From the NCBI GenBank assembly GCA_030428885.1, contig JAUIEJ010000006.1, forward strand, positions 248,001-312,000: DNA of 64,000 nt. Direction: 5' to 3'. This stretch comes from Gemmatimonadota bacterium (lineage in GTDB: Bacteria > Gemmatimonadota > Gemmatimonadetes > Longimicrobiales > Gaopeijiaceae). The notes under the pieces are model-generated. The model searched no databases. It had not been told where the DNA came from and saw only the letters and a list, made by a program, of their open reading frames with translations. The position numbers were made by a program, and so were the translations under genes. This document shows positions 9,127 to 16,863 of the stretch, piece after piece (within the stretch, counting starts at the first letter, position 1; each line of letters begins with the position of its first letter).

Positions 9127-9726
9127 TTACTGGATGAGGTAGACGAGGACGAAGATCACGATCCAGACGATGTCGACGAAGTGCCAGTACAGACCGGCGA
9201 TCTCCACGTTCAATGCCTTGGACGGGGGCAGTTTGCCCCGGGCCGACATGACCCAGAGGGTCGTCAGCCACACGACGCCGAAGAACACGTGGGTGCCGTG
9301 GAACCCGGTGAGCACGTAGAACGACGAGCCCAGAAGGTTCGTGTCGAGGCCGAGTCCCTCGTGATAGAAGTGGCTGAACTCGTAGACCTGGAAGCCCAGG
9401 AAGGTGGCCCCGAGGAGGATCACCACGCCCAGCCAGATCATGGACAGCTTCCGGCTGCCTCGCTGCACGCCGTCGAGGGCGAGCACCATGGCCAGGGAGC
9501 TCATGAGCAGCACGAAGGTGCTGACGGTGGTAAGGGGGATGTCGAAGATCTCCCCACTGAACGGGCCCACGATGCTCTGGCCCTTGTAGACCATGTACGT
9601 GGAGATGAGCGTCCCGAAGAAGAGGCACTCCGACCCGATGAGGGTCCAGAAGCCCAGCTTCCAGGAGTTGAGCCCGGTCGAGGTGTAGTGGTGGTCGTCG
9701 TGGGCCACCGCGGCAGCTTCAGCCAT
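9127..9726 (-). CDS. ctaE: Cytochrome c oxidase subunit III
   Basis: A 199-residue, five-helix form of subunit III, as in Bacillus-type caa3 oxidases, rather than the seven-helix mitochondrial type. Family landmarks are NSWKLGFWTLIGSECLFFGT near the N-terminus and LTGFHGTHVFFGVVWL in the fourth helix, ending with YWHFVDIVWIVIFVLVYL. It lies 37 bases downstream of ctaD and 10 bases upstream of ctaF. It packs against subunit I in the membrane and helps keep the proton-uptake path stable. Confidence 0.95.
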   Translation of the reverse strand: MAEAAAVAHDDHHYTSTGLNSWKLGFWTLIGSECLFFGTLISTYMVYKGQSIVGPFSGEIFDIPLTTVSTFVLLMSSLAMVLALDGVQRGSRKLSMIWLGVVILLGATFLGFQVYEFSHFYHEGLGLDTNLLGSSFYVLTGFHGTHVFFGVVWLTTLWVMSARGKLPPSKALNVEIAGLYWHFVDIVWIVIFVLVYLIQ

Positions 9727-9763
9727 GTCTCGTCGTCGTCTCGATGGTCGGCGGGTCGGGCCG

Positions 9764-11611
9764 TCAGTGGCTCGACTTCAGGTGCTTGAACGGGTCTTCG
9801 AAGGCCCACATGAACACCCCGAACGTGGTGTAGGCGAGGCCGATGAGGGGCACCCACCAGACGCCGGTCATGACCAGGGCCCAGGTCGCCGTGACCCCCG
9901 AGGCCACCACGATGGGCCAGAACGACGGCCCGGGCATGACGGGTTCGGATTCGGGCTCGGCCAGCGTGACGGCTTCGATGGCCTCCCGCTCGGCGTCGTG
10001 CCACATGGGCTCCCTCGACCGGACCTCGGGCAGGGACGGGAAGTTGTAGTGGTGGGGCGGCGAGGGGATCGACCACTCCAGCGTGGGGGCTCCCCAGGGG
10101 TTCGAGCCGGCCGGGGCGCCGCTCCGGGCGCTCTTGATCACGTTGTAGAGCATGATCAGGGTGCTGACCCCGAGCATGAACCCGCCGATGGTGGAGAGCT
10201 GGTTGTAGAACTCCACTCCGAGCTCGGACTGGTACGTCCAGGTCCGGCGGGGCATGCCGAACATCCCCGAGAAGTGCATGGGGAAGAACGTGAGGTTGAA
10301 CCCGATGAGGGTGCTCCAGAAGTGCCAGGCCCCCAGCTTCTCGCTCATGTACCGGCCCGTCACCTTCGGGAACCAGTAGTAGAGGCCGCTGAACATGCCC
10401 AGCAGGATGCCGCCCACGATGACGTAGTGGAAGTGGGCCACCACGAAGTAGGAGTCGTGCTGCTGGAGGTCCACCGGGGCCGAGGCGTGCATGACGCCGG
10501 AAAGGCCACCCACGGTGAACAGCGCCACCAGACCGATGGCGAAGTTCATGGCGGTGGTGAAGCGAATGGCGCCACCCCACATGGTGGCCATCCAGTTGAA
10601 GATCTTCACCCCGGTGGGAATGGCGATGATCATCGTGGTGGCCACGAAGAAGGAGTCGGCGATGGGGCCGAGTCCCGACGTGAACATGTGGTGGCTCCAC
10701 ACGCCCCAGCCGATGAAGCCGATGAGCACGCCGGCGTAGACCACCACCGGATAGCCGAAGAGGGGCTTCCGGCTGAAGGCCGGGATCACGTCGCTGATCA
10801 CCCCGAACGCAGGCAGCACCAGGATGTAGACCTCCGGGTGACCGAAAATCCAGAAGAGGTGCTGCCACAGCACCGGGTCACCCCCGGCGGCCACGTTGAA
10901 GAAGTTGGCCGAGAAGAACCGGTCGAAGGCCAGCATGATGAGCGCCACGGCGATCACCGGGAGGGCCGTGATGAGCAGGAAGCTCGTCACGAAGGTCATC
11001 CAGGTGAACAGGGGCATGCGCATGAGCTTCATGCCCGGTGCCCGCAGATTGATGATCGTCGTGATGAAATTCACGCCGCCCATGATCGAGCTGACGCCCA
11101 GGATCGACAGCCCCAGCACCCAGAAGTCGACGTTGAGGCCGGGCGAGAACTGGGTCGACGTGAGGTTGGCGTATCCCACCCAGCTCGTGTTCGGGGCCGC
11201 CCCCACGAACCACGACGCGTTCAGGTAGAGTCCGCCGAAGAGGTAGATCCAGTAGGACAGGGCGTTGAGGCGCGGAAAGGCCACGTCCCGGGCCCCGATC
11301 TGGAGCGGAACGACGTAGTTGAAGAACGCCACCGCCATGGGCATGGCCACCAGGAAGATCATGGTGGTGCCATGCATGGTGAACAACTGGTTGTACAGCT
11401 CCGCCGAGATGAAGTCGTTCTCGGGCTTGAACAACTGGATGCGGATCAGCAGAGCTTCGAGCCCCCCCACCAGGAGGAAGAACACCGAGGTGAGGAAGTA
11501 CATGACGCCGATCCGCTTGTGATCGACGGTGGTGATCCAGCTCCACAGCCCCGTGGGCTCACCGTGGTGAGCGGTGTGGGGGGCGGCTGCGGTGTCGGTG
11601 GCTACGGACAT
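9764..11611 (-). CDS. ctaD: Cytochrome c oxidase subunit I
   Basis: A 615-residue haem-copper oxidase catalytic subunit that reduces O2 to water and pumps protons. Motifs seen: the haem a ligand in TMHGTTM, the CuB ligand and cross-linked Tyr in GHPEVYILVLP, the CuB His pair in WSHHMF, the K-channel Lys in PTGVKIF, and the haem ligands in HFHYV. GHPEVY with its Glu marks the A1 type. After the twelve-helix core (to about residue 500) there is an extension with two more hydrophobic segments (SFWPIVVASGVTATWALVMT and a final helix), as in caa3 enzymes. It lies between ctaC and ctaE. Confidence 0.97.
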   Translation of the reverse strand: MSVATDTAAAPHTAHHGEPTGLWSWITTVDHKRIGVMYFLTSVFFLLVGGLEALLIRIQLFKPENDFISAELYNQLFTMHGTTMIFLVAMPMAVAFFNYVVPLQIGARDVAFPRLNALSYWIYLFGGLYLNASWFVGAAPNTSWVGYANLTSTQFSPGLNVDFWVLGLSILGVSSIMGGVNFITTIINLRAPGMKLMRMPLFTWMTFVTSFLLITALPVIAVALIMLAFDRFFSANFFNVAAGGDPVLWQHLFWIFGHPEVYILVLPAFGVISDVIPAFSRKPLFGYPVVVYAGVLIGFIGWGVWSHHMFTSGLGPIADSFFVATTMIIAIPTGVKIFNWMATMWGGAIRFTTAMNFAIGLVALFTVGGLSGVMHASAPVDLQQHDSYFVVAHFHYVIVGGILLGMFSGLYYWFPKVTGRYMSEKLGAWHFWSTLIGFNLTFFPMHFSGMFGMPRRTWTYQSELGVEFYNQLSTIGGFMLGVSTLIMLYNVIKSARSGAPAGSNPWGAPTLEWSIPSPPHHYNFPSLPEVRSREPMWHDAEREAIEAVTLAEPESEPVMPGPSFWPIVVASGVTATWALVMTGVWWVPLIGLAYTTFGVFMWAFEDPFKHLKSSH

Positions 11612-11654
11612 GTCTCCAACTCGTTCGAGGGCGGCTCGAGGGAGGAACTCGGGA

Positions 11655-12785
11655 TCAGCGCAAGCTGAAGAGGTAGGCGGCCACGGCCCGGACCTGCTCT
11701 TCGCTCAGGTTCGTGGCAGGCCAGTTCCCCCCCGGCACGTTCACGCCGGGCATGAGCGCTCCGGGCTTGACGTCCTGGGGCGCGGTGATCCACTGCACCA
11801 GATTTTCCGGGGTGTTCTCGAGCCAGCCGGCGGCGATGCTCGAGCGCTGACCCAGGAGGGTCAGGTTGGGGGCGATCTCCCCCTGGGCGTTGGTGCCGGC
11901 GATGGCATGACACGCCACGCAGGTCTGGGAGTGGAAGATCTCCCGCCCCTGTTCCACCAGGGGATCGATCTGAGCCGTCTGGACGGGGGCCTGGGCGGCC
12001 TCCCCGGCCTCGGTCGTGTCGACCGGGGCCGTCATGGGCGCCGTCACGGGCTCGGCCAGTTCGGCCTGCCAGGCGGCGAATTCCTGATCGCTCTCCACCA
12101 CGACCCGGAATCCCATGAGGGAGTGGGAGGCGCCGCAGAACTCGGCGCACTGCCCCCAGAAGGTGCCCGCCTCGGACGCCGTGAGGTGGATCCAGTTGTA
12201 CTCCGGATCCTCCCCTTCGGGCCGGAGCCGCACCGGGTTGGCGTCGCGCTTTCCGCCGAGCATGGGCACCCAGAACGAGTGGATCACGTCGGCCGACGAG
12301 ATGCGGAAGCTGACGGGCCGGTTCACGGGGATGTGCACCTCGTTGGCCGTCACCAGACCCGAGTCCGGGTACCGGAACTCCCACCAGTACTGATGCCCGA
12401 TGACGTCCACGACCAGGGCGTTTTCCGGATCGCCCTGTTGGGTCGAGAACACGGCCTGGATCGTGGGAATGGCGATGGCCACCACGATGAGCGCCGGAGC
12501 GACCGTCCAGCCGATCTCGAGTCCCATGTGCCCGTGGACCTGCTTGGGAACCGGCTGATCGGGCCGCGCACGGAAGCGGACGAGGATGTAGGCCAGCGCC
12601 ACCCAGACCACCACCAGGATCCCCAGCGTCCACCAGAAGATGTCGACGTAGAGTTCGTGGATCACCGACGCGAAGTCGGAGGTGGGATGGATGCTCGACT
12701 GGGGATGGGCCTCGCGGTCGAACGTGCAGCTCGCCGTGAGCAGGGCCACCACCCAGGTACCCAGGAGCGTGCGGAGGGACTTCAT
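11655..12785 (-). CDS. ctaC: Cytochrome c oxidase subunit II fused to cytochrome c (caa3 type)
   Basis: A protein of about 376 residues. The N-terminus MKSLRTLLGTWVVALLTASC ends in a lipobox Cys, so the subunit is probably a lipoprotein. Two membrane helices follow (near residues 45-72 and 95-115), then a cupredoxin domain with aromatic patch HQYWWEF and CuA ligands in CAEFCGASHSLMGF. The C-terminal cytochrome c domain has haem site CVACH and a distal Met (GALMPGV). Electrons thus pass from haem c to CuA to subunit I. The ATG at 12785, 10 bases after the Trm112-like stop, is the better start. Confidence 0.96.
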   Translation of the reverse strand: MKSLRTLLGTWVVALLTASCTFDREAHPQSSIHPTSDFASVIHELYVDIFWWTLGILVVVWVALAYILVRFRARPDQPVPKQVHGHMGLEIGWTVAPALIVVAIAIPTIQAVFSTQQGDPENALVVDVIGHQYWWEFRYPDSGLVTANEVHIPVNRPVSFRISSADVIHSFWVPMLGGKRDANPVRLRPEGEDPEYNWIHLTASEAGTFWGQCAEFCGASHSLMGFRVVVESDQEFAAWQAELAEPVTAPMTAPVDTTEAGEAAQAPVQTAQIDPLVEQGREIFHSQTCVACHAIAGTNAQGEIAPNLTLLGQRSSIAAGWLENTPENLVQWITAPQDVKPGALMPGVNVPGGNWPATNLSEEQVRAVAAYLFSLR

Positions 12786-12795
12786 GTCGATGGGG

Positions 12796-13089
12796 TCAGG
12801 GGGTCGGGGCATCGACGGCCGCGTCGCCCGTCAGGGCGTGGACGTCGATCGACTCGTCGATGAGCATGATCGGGATATCGTCGCGGACCGGATAGGCCAC
12901 CCGACCGTCGTCCCGGAGAAGCAGGGCCTCGAAACCGGGCTGGACCGGATCCCCCCCTCGATTGGTCAGCGAACCCGCGCCCGCGGCCGCGTTCACGCGC
13001 GCGACCAACCCGTCGTCGGCGAGAGCGACGGCGCGGTGGGTCTCGGGGCAGACCAGGATGTCGAGCAACTCGGGGTCGAGCGGGGACAA
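12796..13089 (-). CDS. Trm112/UPF0434-like small zinc-binding protein
   Basis: A 97-residue Trm112-family protein with PELLDILVCPETHRAVALA at the N-terminus and GRVAYPVRDDIPIMLIDESI at the C-terminus, the typical two-part signature. Only one Cys of the usual zinc ribbon is visible, as in many bacterial versions. Eukaryotic and archaeal Trm112 activates methyltransferases; the bacterial partner is usually unknown. It begins with TTG at 13089, supported by GGAGG 7 bases upstream. It heads the cytochrome oxidase operon with only 10 bases before ctaC. Confidence 0.85.
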   Translation of the reverse strand: MSPLDPELLDILVCPETHRAVALADDGLVARVNAAAGAGSLTNRGGDPVQPGFEALLLRDDGRVAYPVRDDIPIMLIDESIDVHALTGDAAVDAPTP

Positions 13090-13258
13090 GGCGATCCTCC
13101 CTGTCTCGGGCCGGGGTCCCGTTGGTTCCGGAGCGCAATAAGCTACTCAACCTCCGCCACTTTGGCGAGGGAGCGGGAACCATCGGAATGGCCGCCTGGA
13201 ACGCGTGTTTCCCGCACCGGTAGAAGCGGGGGTCCAACGACTCGCTCCCGGAGACGTC

Positions 13259-13816
13259 ATGCCCCCCGCGCCACCCGCCGGTCCCGCCGGGATTCGAGGT
13301 CGCCTGCGTCGGCGGCCCCTCCTGGTGCTCGCCCTGGCCGTGGTGGGACCGGGGGTCGCCTGCGCCGCCGCCCCCGGGACCTTCGACCCGGCGGTACCCG
13401 TTCCCCCGTTCGCCACCCTCGCCGCCGACGCCCCCGGGCCTCCCCAGGAGCACGCCTGGGTGATCTTCGGCGCCGACACGGTGGTGGCCGAGGTGGCCTC
13501 CACTCCCCAGGCCCGGGAGCAGGGCCTGATGTTCCGCGAGTCCCTGGCCGACGACACCGGCATGCTGTTCGTTTTCGCCGAGCCGGCGATTCGGGGCTTC
13601 TGGATGCGGAACACCTACGTCGACCTCGACATCGCCTTCATGGACGCCGCCTATCGGGTGACGGAGATCCACCAGCGCGAGGCCATGGACGCCGAGGCCC
13701 GGGACAGCACCGAGCCGTTCATGTACGCGTTGGAGGTGCCCCGGGGCTGGCTCGAGGCGCACGGCGTCGAGGTGGGAGACACGGCCCGCATCGAGATGCG
13801 ACGCCTCGGCGGCTGA
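13259..13816 (+). CDS. DUF192 family exported protein
   Basis: A protein of about 185 residues. A hydrophobic signal segment (LRRRPLLVLALAVVGPGVAC, possibly lipoprotein-like) precedes a DUF192 domain: TPQAREQGLMFRESLADDTG, MLFVFAEPAIRGFWMRNTYV, DLDIAFMDAAYRVTEI, ending in LEVPRGWLEAHGVEVGD. DUF192 proteins are small periplasmic beta proteins of unknown biochemical role. The ATG at 13259 is favoured over an upstream GTG at 13205 because GGAG lies 6 bases before it. It is divergent from the cta operon and convergent with the aminotransferase gene. Confidence 0.88.
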   Translation: MPPAPPAGPAGIRGRLRRRPLLVLALAVVGPGVACAAAPGTFDPAVPVPPFATLAADAPGPPQEHAWVIFGADTVVAEVASTPQAREQGLMFRESLADDTGMLFVFAEPAIRGFWMRNTYVDLDIAFMDAAYRVTEIHQREAMDAEARDSTEPFMYALEVPRGWLEAHGVEVGDTARIEMRRLGG

Positions 13817-13831
13817 CCGGCGTCAGCCGCC
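13808..13831. terminator. Short bidirectional hairpin over two stop codons
   Basis: A 9-bp perfect stem (13808-13816 with 13823-13831) and a 6-base loop. Each arm contains the TGA of one of the two convergent genes. It may act as a terminator for both; no T-tract is present. Confidence 0.5.
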
Positions 13832-14992
13832 TCGTCCCACCGCGGTCAGAACGTCGGCCAGGGCGGCCACGTCGCCTTCGTCGTTGTAGACATGGGGGCT
13901 CACCCTGAGCGACGTGCCCCGGATCGACACCGACACACCCCGGTCGGCCAACCGCGCCCGTAGCCCCTGGAGGTCCACCCCCGCGGGCATGCGCAGACCG
14001 AAGAGGTGGGGGCTTCGCCACGCCGGATCGGCCACCCGGAACCCGGCGGCCACGGCCGCGTCCAGGAGGGGCGCCGAGAGGCGGGCCGTGTAGTCCGAGA
14101 TGCCCTCGGGGGTCCAGCCCAGGACGAGATCCAACGCCGCCACGGCGCCGGGCAGCAGCGCGAAGTTCGACCGCTCCCCCACGTCGTAACGGATGGCCCC
14201 GGGCTGGTAGGCGTCCTGGTAGTCCACCAGCCCCCCGAAGTCCTCGCTCCCCGCACGGGCGATCCACGTCTCCTCCAGGGGGACTCCGTCGTCGAAGCGG
14301 GGACCGAACCAGCCGAACGCCACCGAGTAGGGGCCCAGCATCCACTTGTAGGCCGCCACCAGAAGCGCATCAGGGCGCACCTCCCGGACGTCGAATGGCA
14401 CGGCGCCCACCGATTGGGTGCCGTCGACCACCAGGGCGGCCCCCACCTCGCGACACCGACGCCCCACGGCGGCCAGATCGAAACGGGTGCCGTCGGTCCA
14501 GTGCACCGTGGGCAGCGCCACCACCGCCGTGTCGCCGTCCACCGCCTCCAGGAGCGCGGCGTTCCAGGCCTCGCCGGGCGTCGCCCCCCCGGGTCGTTCC
14601 ACGGTGATCAGTCGGGCGCCGACCTCCTGGGCCCGGCGGCGCCACGCGTACACGTTGCCCGGAAACTGCTCGGCCACCACCACGATGCGCTGGTCCCGGG
14701 CCACCGGAAGGTTCCGGGCCGCCACGGCCACGCCGTAGGAGACGGCGGGGAGCAGGGCGACCCGCTGGGCCCGGTCCGATCCCACCAGACCCGCGAAGCG
14801 CTCCCGGGCCGCGTCGGAGGTGTCGAAGAAGTCGGCGGGCCCGACCTCCGTGGGCACGCGCTTGCGGCGCAGACCCGCCACGATGGCGTCCTCCACGGGG
14901 CGGGCCAGGGGGGACATGTACGCGCAGTTCAGGTAGTGGAGGCCTTCGGGAAGCTGGAAGACGCTCTTCTGGCAGGTTCGAACCGGGTTCAC
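13823..14992 (-). CDS. Class V aminotransferase family PLP enzyme
   Basis: A protein of about 389 residues with fold-type I PLP architecture. It opens with LPEGLHYLNCAYMSPLARPV, a usual start for cysteine-desulfurase-like class V enzymes. The cofactor Asp lies in LVVDGTQSVGAVPFD and the Schiff-base Lys in LLVAAYKWMLGPYSVAF. It lacks an obvious mobile loop Cys, so a desulfurase role is not supported; kynureninase-like or isopenicillin-epimerase-like relatives are possible. The GTG at 14992 is chosen because upstream residues are Pro/Arg-rich filler; no clear ribosome-binding site precedes it. It is divergent from the D-aminoacylase gene. Confidence 0.85.
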   Translation of the reverse strand: MNPVRTCQKSVFQLPEGLHYLNCAYMSPLARPVEDAIVAGLRRKRVPTEVGPADFFDTSDAARERFAGLVGSDRAQRVALLPAVSYGVAVAARNLPVARDQRIVVVAEQFPGNVYAWRRRAQEVGARLITVERPGGATPGEAWNAALLEAVDGDTAVVALPTVHWTDGTRFDLAAVGRRCREVGAALVVDGTQSVGAVPFDVREVRPDALLVAAYKWMLGPYSVAFGWFGPRFDDGVPLEETWIARAGSEDFGGLVDYQDAYQPGAIRYDVGERSNFALLPGAVAALDLVLGWTPEGISDYTARLSAPLLDAAVAAGFRVADPAWRSPHLFGLRMPAGVDLQGLRARLADRGVSVSIRGTSLRVSPHVYNDEGDVAALADVLTAVGRGG

Positions 14993-15129
14993 GGGGCAGG
15001 GGAGCGGCGGGGAACGGGGGGGTCGGCGACGGGGCGCAACATGTCCCGGCGCCGGCGCGCTGTACAGGAACGCGCTCCCCCACCCACATTGCCCCGCCAC
15101 CGAGTCCCCCCGTGAAGGAGCTTCGCCCC

Positions 15130-16863
15130 ATGGGCCCCTCCCGCCGCCGTCCACCCCATCTCACCGCCCCGGTCCTGGCCGCCCTCGCCCTGTCGGCGGC
15201 GACCCTGGCCTGCGGGGGCTCGGGGTCCGACGCCGTCCCGCCCCTCACCCTCCTGGTGTCGGGAGGCACGGTGATCGACGGCACCGGGGCCGCCGGAGTC
15301 ACGGCCGACGTGGGCATCGCCGGCGACCGCGTCGTCTGGATGGGGGCCCCGGGAACGGCCACCGCACCCGATACGTTGGACGCCGGCGGGTTGGTGGTGG
15401 CGCCGGGGTTCCTCGACGTGCACAGCCATACCTCGCCCCGGATCGCCAGCCCCGACGGGCGCCTCAACGAAGGGGTGGTCCGCCAGGGCGTGACCACGGT
15501 GGTCGGGGGGCCCGACGGGTACTTCTCGCCGGCCATGATCCGGGATCTGGTGGCGGCCCACGACTCCCTGGGCATCGGCACCAACGTGGCCTACTACGTG
15601 GGCCACAACGGCATCCGGGCCGACGTCATGGGCGACGACCCCCAGCGGGCCCCCACGGACGACGAGCTGGAGGCCATGCGGGCCCAGGTCCGGGAGGGCA
15701 TGGAGCTGGGAGCCGTGGGCTTCTCCACGGGGCTCATGTACGAGCCGGGCATGTTCGGCGCCACGGACGAGGTGGTGGCCATGGCCGCCGAGGTGGCCCC
15801 CTACGGCGGCATCTACGACTCCCACGTGCGGAATCCGGTCCACGCCCTCCTGGATTCGGATCGGGAGGTGGTGCGCATCGCCGAGGAGGCGGGCATCGGC
15901 GGTAAGATCGGCCATCTGAAGGCCGTGGGACTCCACAACGCCGGAGTCATCGGACAGATCGTCGCCCTCGTCGAGGAGTCCCGTGGCCGCGGCCTGGAGA
16001 TCGTCTCGGACCAGTACCCCTACGACGGGGCCGCCACGGCCCCCATCGAGGGCATCCTCGTACCCCCCGCCGACGCCCCGGGCCTCGACACCTTCACCCG
16101 GCTCCTCACGGCCCAGCGGGCCCCCACCGCCGCCGATCTCGCCGCCGCCCGGGAGGAACTCCGGGCCGCCTTCGCCGACCCGGCAGCCTGGGCCGCGCTG
16201 AAGGAGTCCAGCGAGAACGGGGTCGACGGTGGCTTCGCGTGGCTCAAGGCCACCGGCTACACGAGCATGCGCGTGGTGAGCGCACCGTCCCGCCCCGAAC
16301 TGGTGGGCCGCTACCTGTCGGAGTTGGCCGAGGAGTCGGGGCGCGATCCCTTCCGGGTCGTCACCGACCTGGTGGCGTCGGGCGAGGCCGTGAACATCAC
16401 CCTGGGCGCCATCGACGAGGCCGACGTCCGGGAACTCATGATCCAGCCCTGGAACATGATCGCCAGCGACGGGGCCTGGGCCGACGGGAGCGATTCACCC
16501 GACGGGCATCCCCGCAGCGCCGGGACGTTTCCCCGCTTCCTGGGCCACTACGTCCGGGACCAGGGCGTGCTGCCCCTGGAGGAGGCCGTGCGGAAGATCA
16601 CCTCGCTCCCGGCCGACTTCCTGGGCCTGGGCAGCCGGGGTCGCCTCGCCCCGGGGCTCGCCGCCGACCTCGCGATCTTCGACGCCGCCACCATCATCGA
16701 CCGCTCCGACTGGGATCACCCCAACCGGTTCGCGGACGGGGTGATCCACGTGGTGGTGAACGGCGTCCCGGTGCTTCGCGACGGCGCCATGACCGGCGAA
16801 GCCCCGGGCCGGGTGGTGCGGCCCGAGCGTTCGGCTACAGACCCAGCCAGTAGTTCACCTTGA
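15130..16863 (+). CDS. N-acyl-D-amino-acid deacylase (D-aminoacylase) family amidohydrolase
   Basis: A protein of about 577 residues. An N-terminal signal with lipobox-like LSAATLACGGS suggests export or a lipoprotein. The amidohydrolase fold begins LLVSGGTVIDGTG. The metal site includes the HSH in GFLDVHSHTSPRI, a Lys/His region GGKIGHLKAVG, and the late Asp in MIASDGAWADGSD; GLGSRGRLAPGLAADLAIFD closes the outer beta sandwich. The family hydrolyses N-acyl-D-amino acids to D-amino acids and a carboxylate. The ATG at 15130, with AAGGAG 9 bases upstream, is preferred over GTG at 15112. Its last 29 bases overlap the convergent DUF5916 gene. Confidence 0.9.
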   Translation: MGPSRRRPPHLTAPVLAALALSAATLACGGSGSDAVPPLTLLVSGGTVIDGTGAAGVTADVGIAGDRVVWMGAPGTATAPDTLDAGGLVVAPGFLDVHSHTSPRIASPDGRLNEGVVRQGVTTVVGGPDGYFSPAMIRDLVAAHDSLGIGTNVAYYVGHNGIRADVMGDDPQRAPTDDELEAMRAQVREGMELGAVGFSTGLMYEPGMFGATDEVVAMAAEVAPYGGIYDSHVRNPVHALLDSDREVVRIAEEAGIGGKIGHLKAVGLHNAGVIGQIVALVEESRGRGLEIVSDQYPYDGAATAPIEGILVPPADAPGLDTFTRLLTAQRAPTAADLAAAREELRAAFADPAAWAALKESSENGVDGGFAWLKATGYTSMRVVSAPSRPELVGRYLSELAEESGRDPFRVVTDLVASGEAVNITLGAIDEADVRELMIQPWNMIASDGAWADGSDSPDGHPRSAGTFPRFLGHYVRDQGVLPLEEAVRKITSLPADFLGLGSRGRLAPGLAADLAIFDAATIIDRSDWDHPNRFADGVIHVVVNGVPVLRDGAMTGEAPGRVVRPERSATDPASSSP

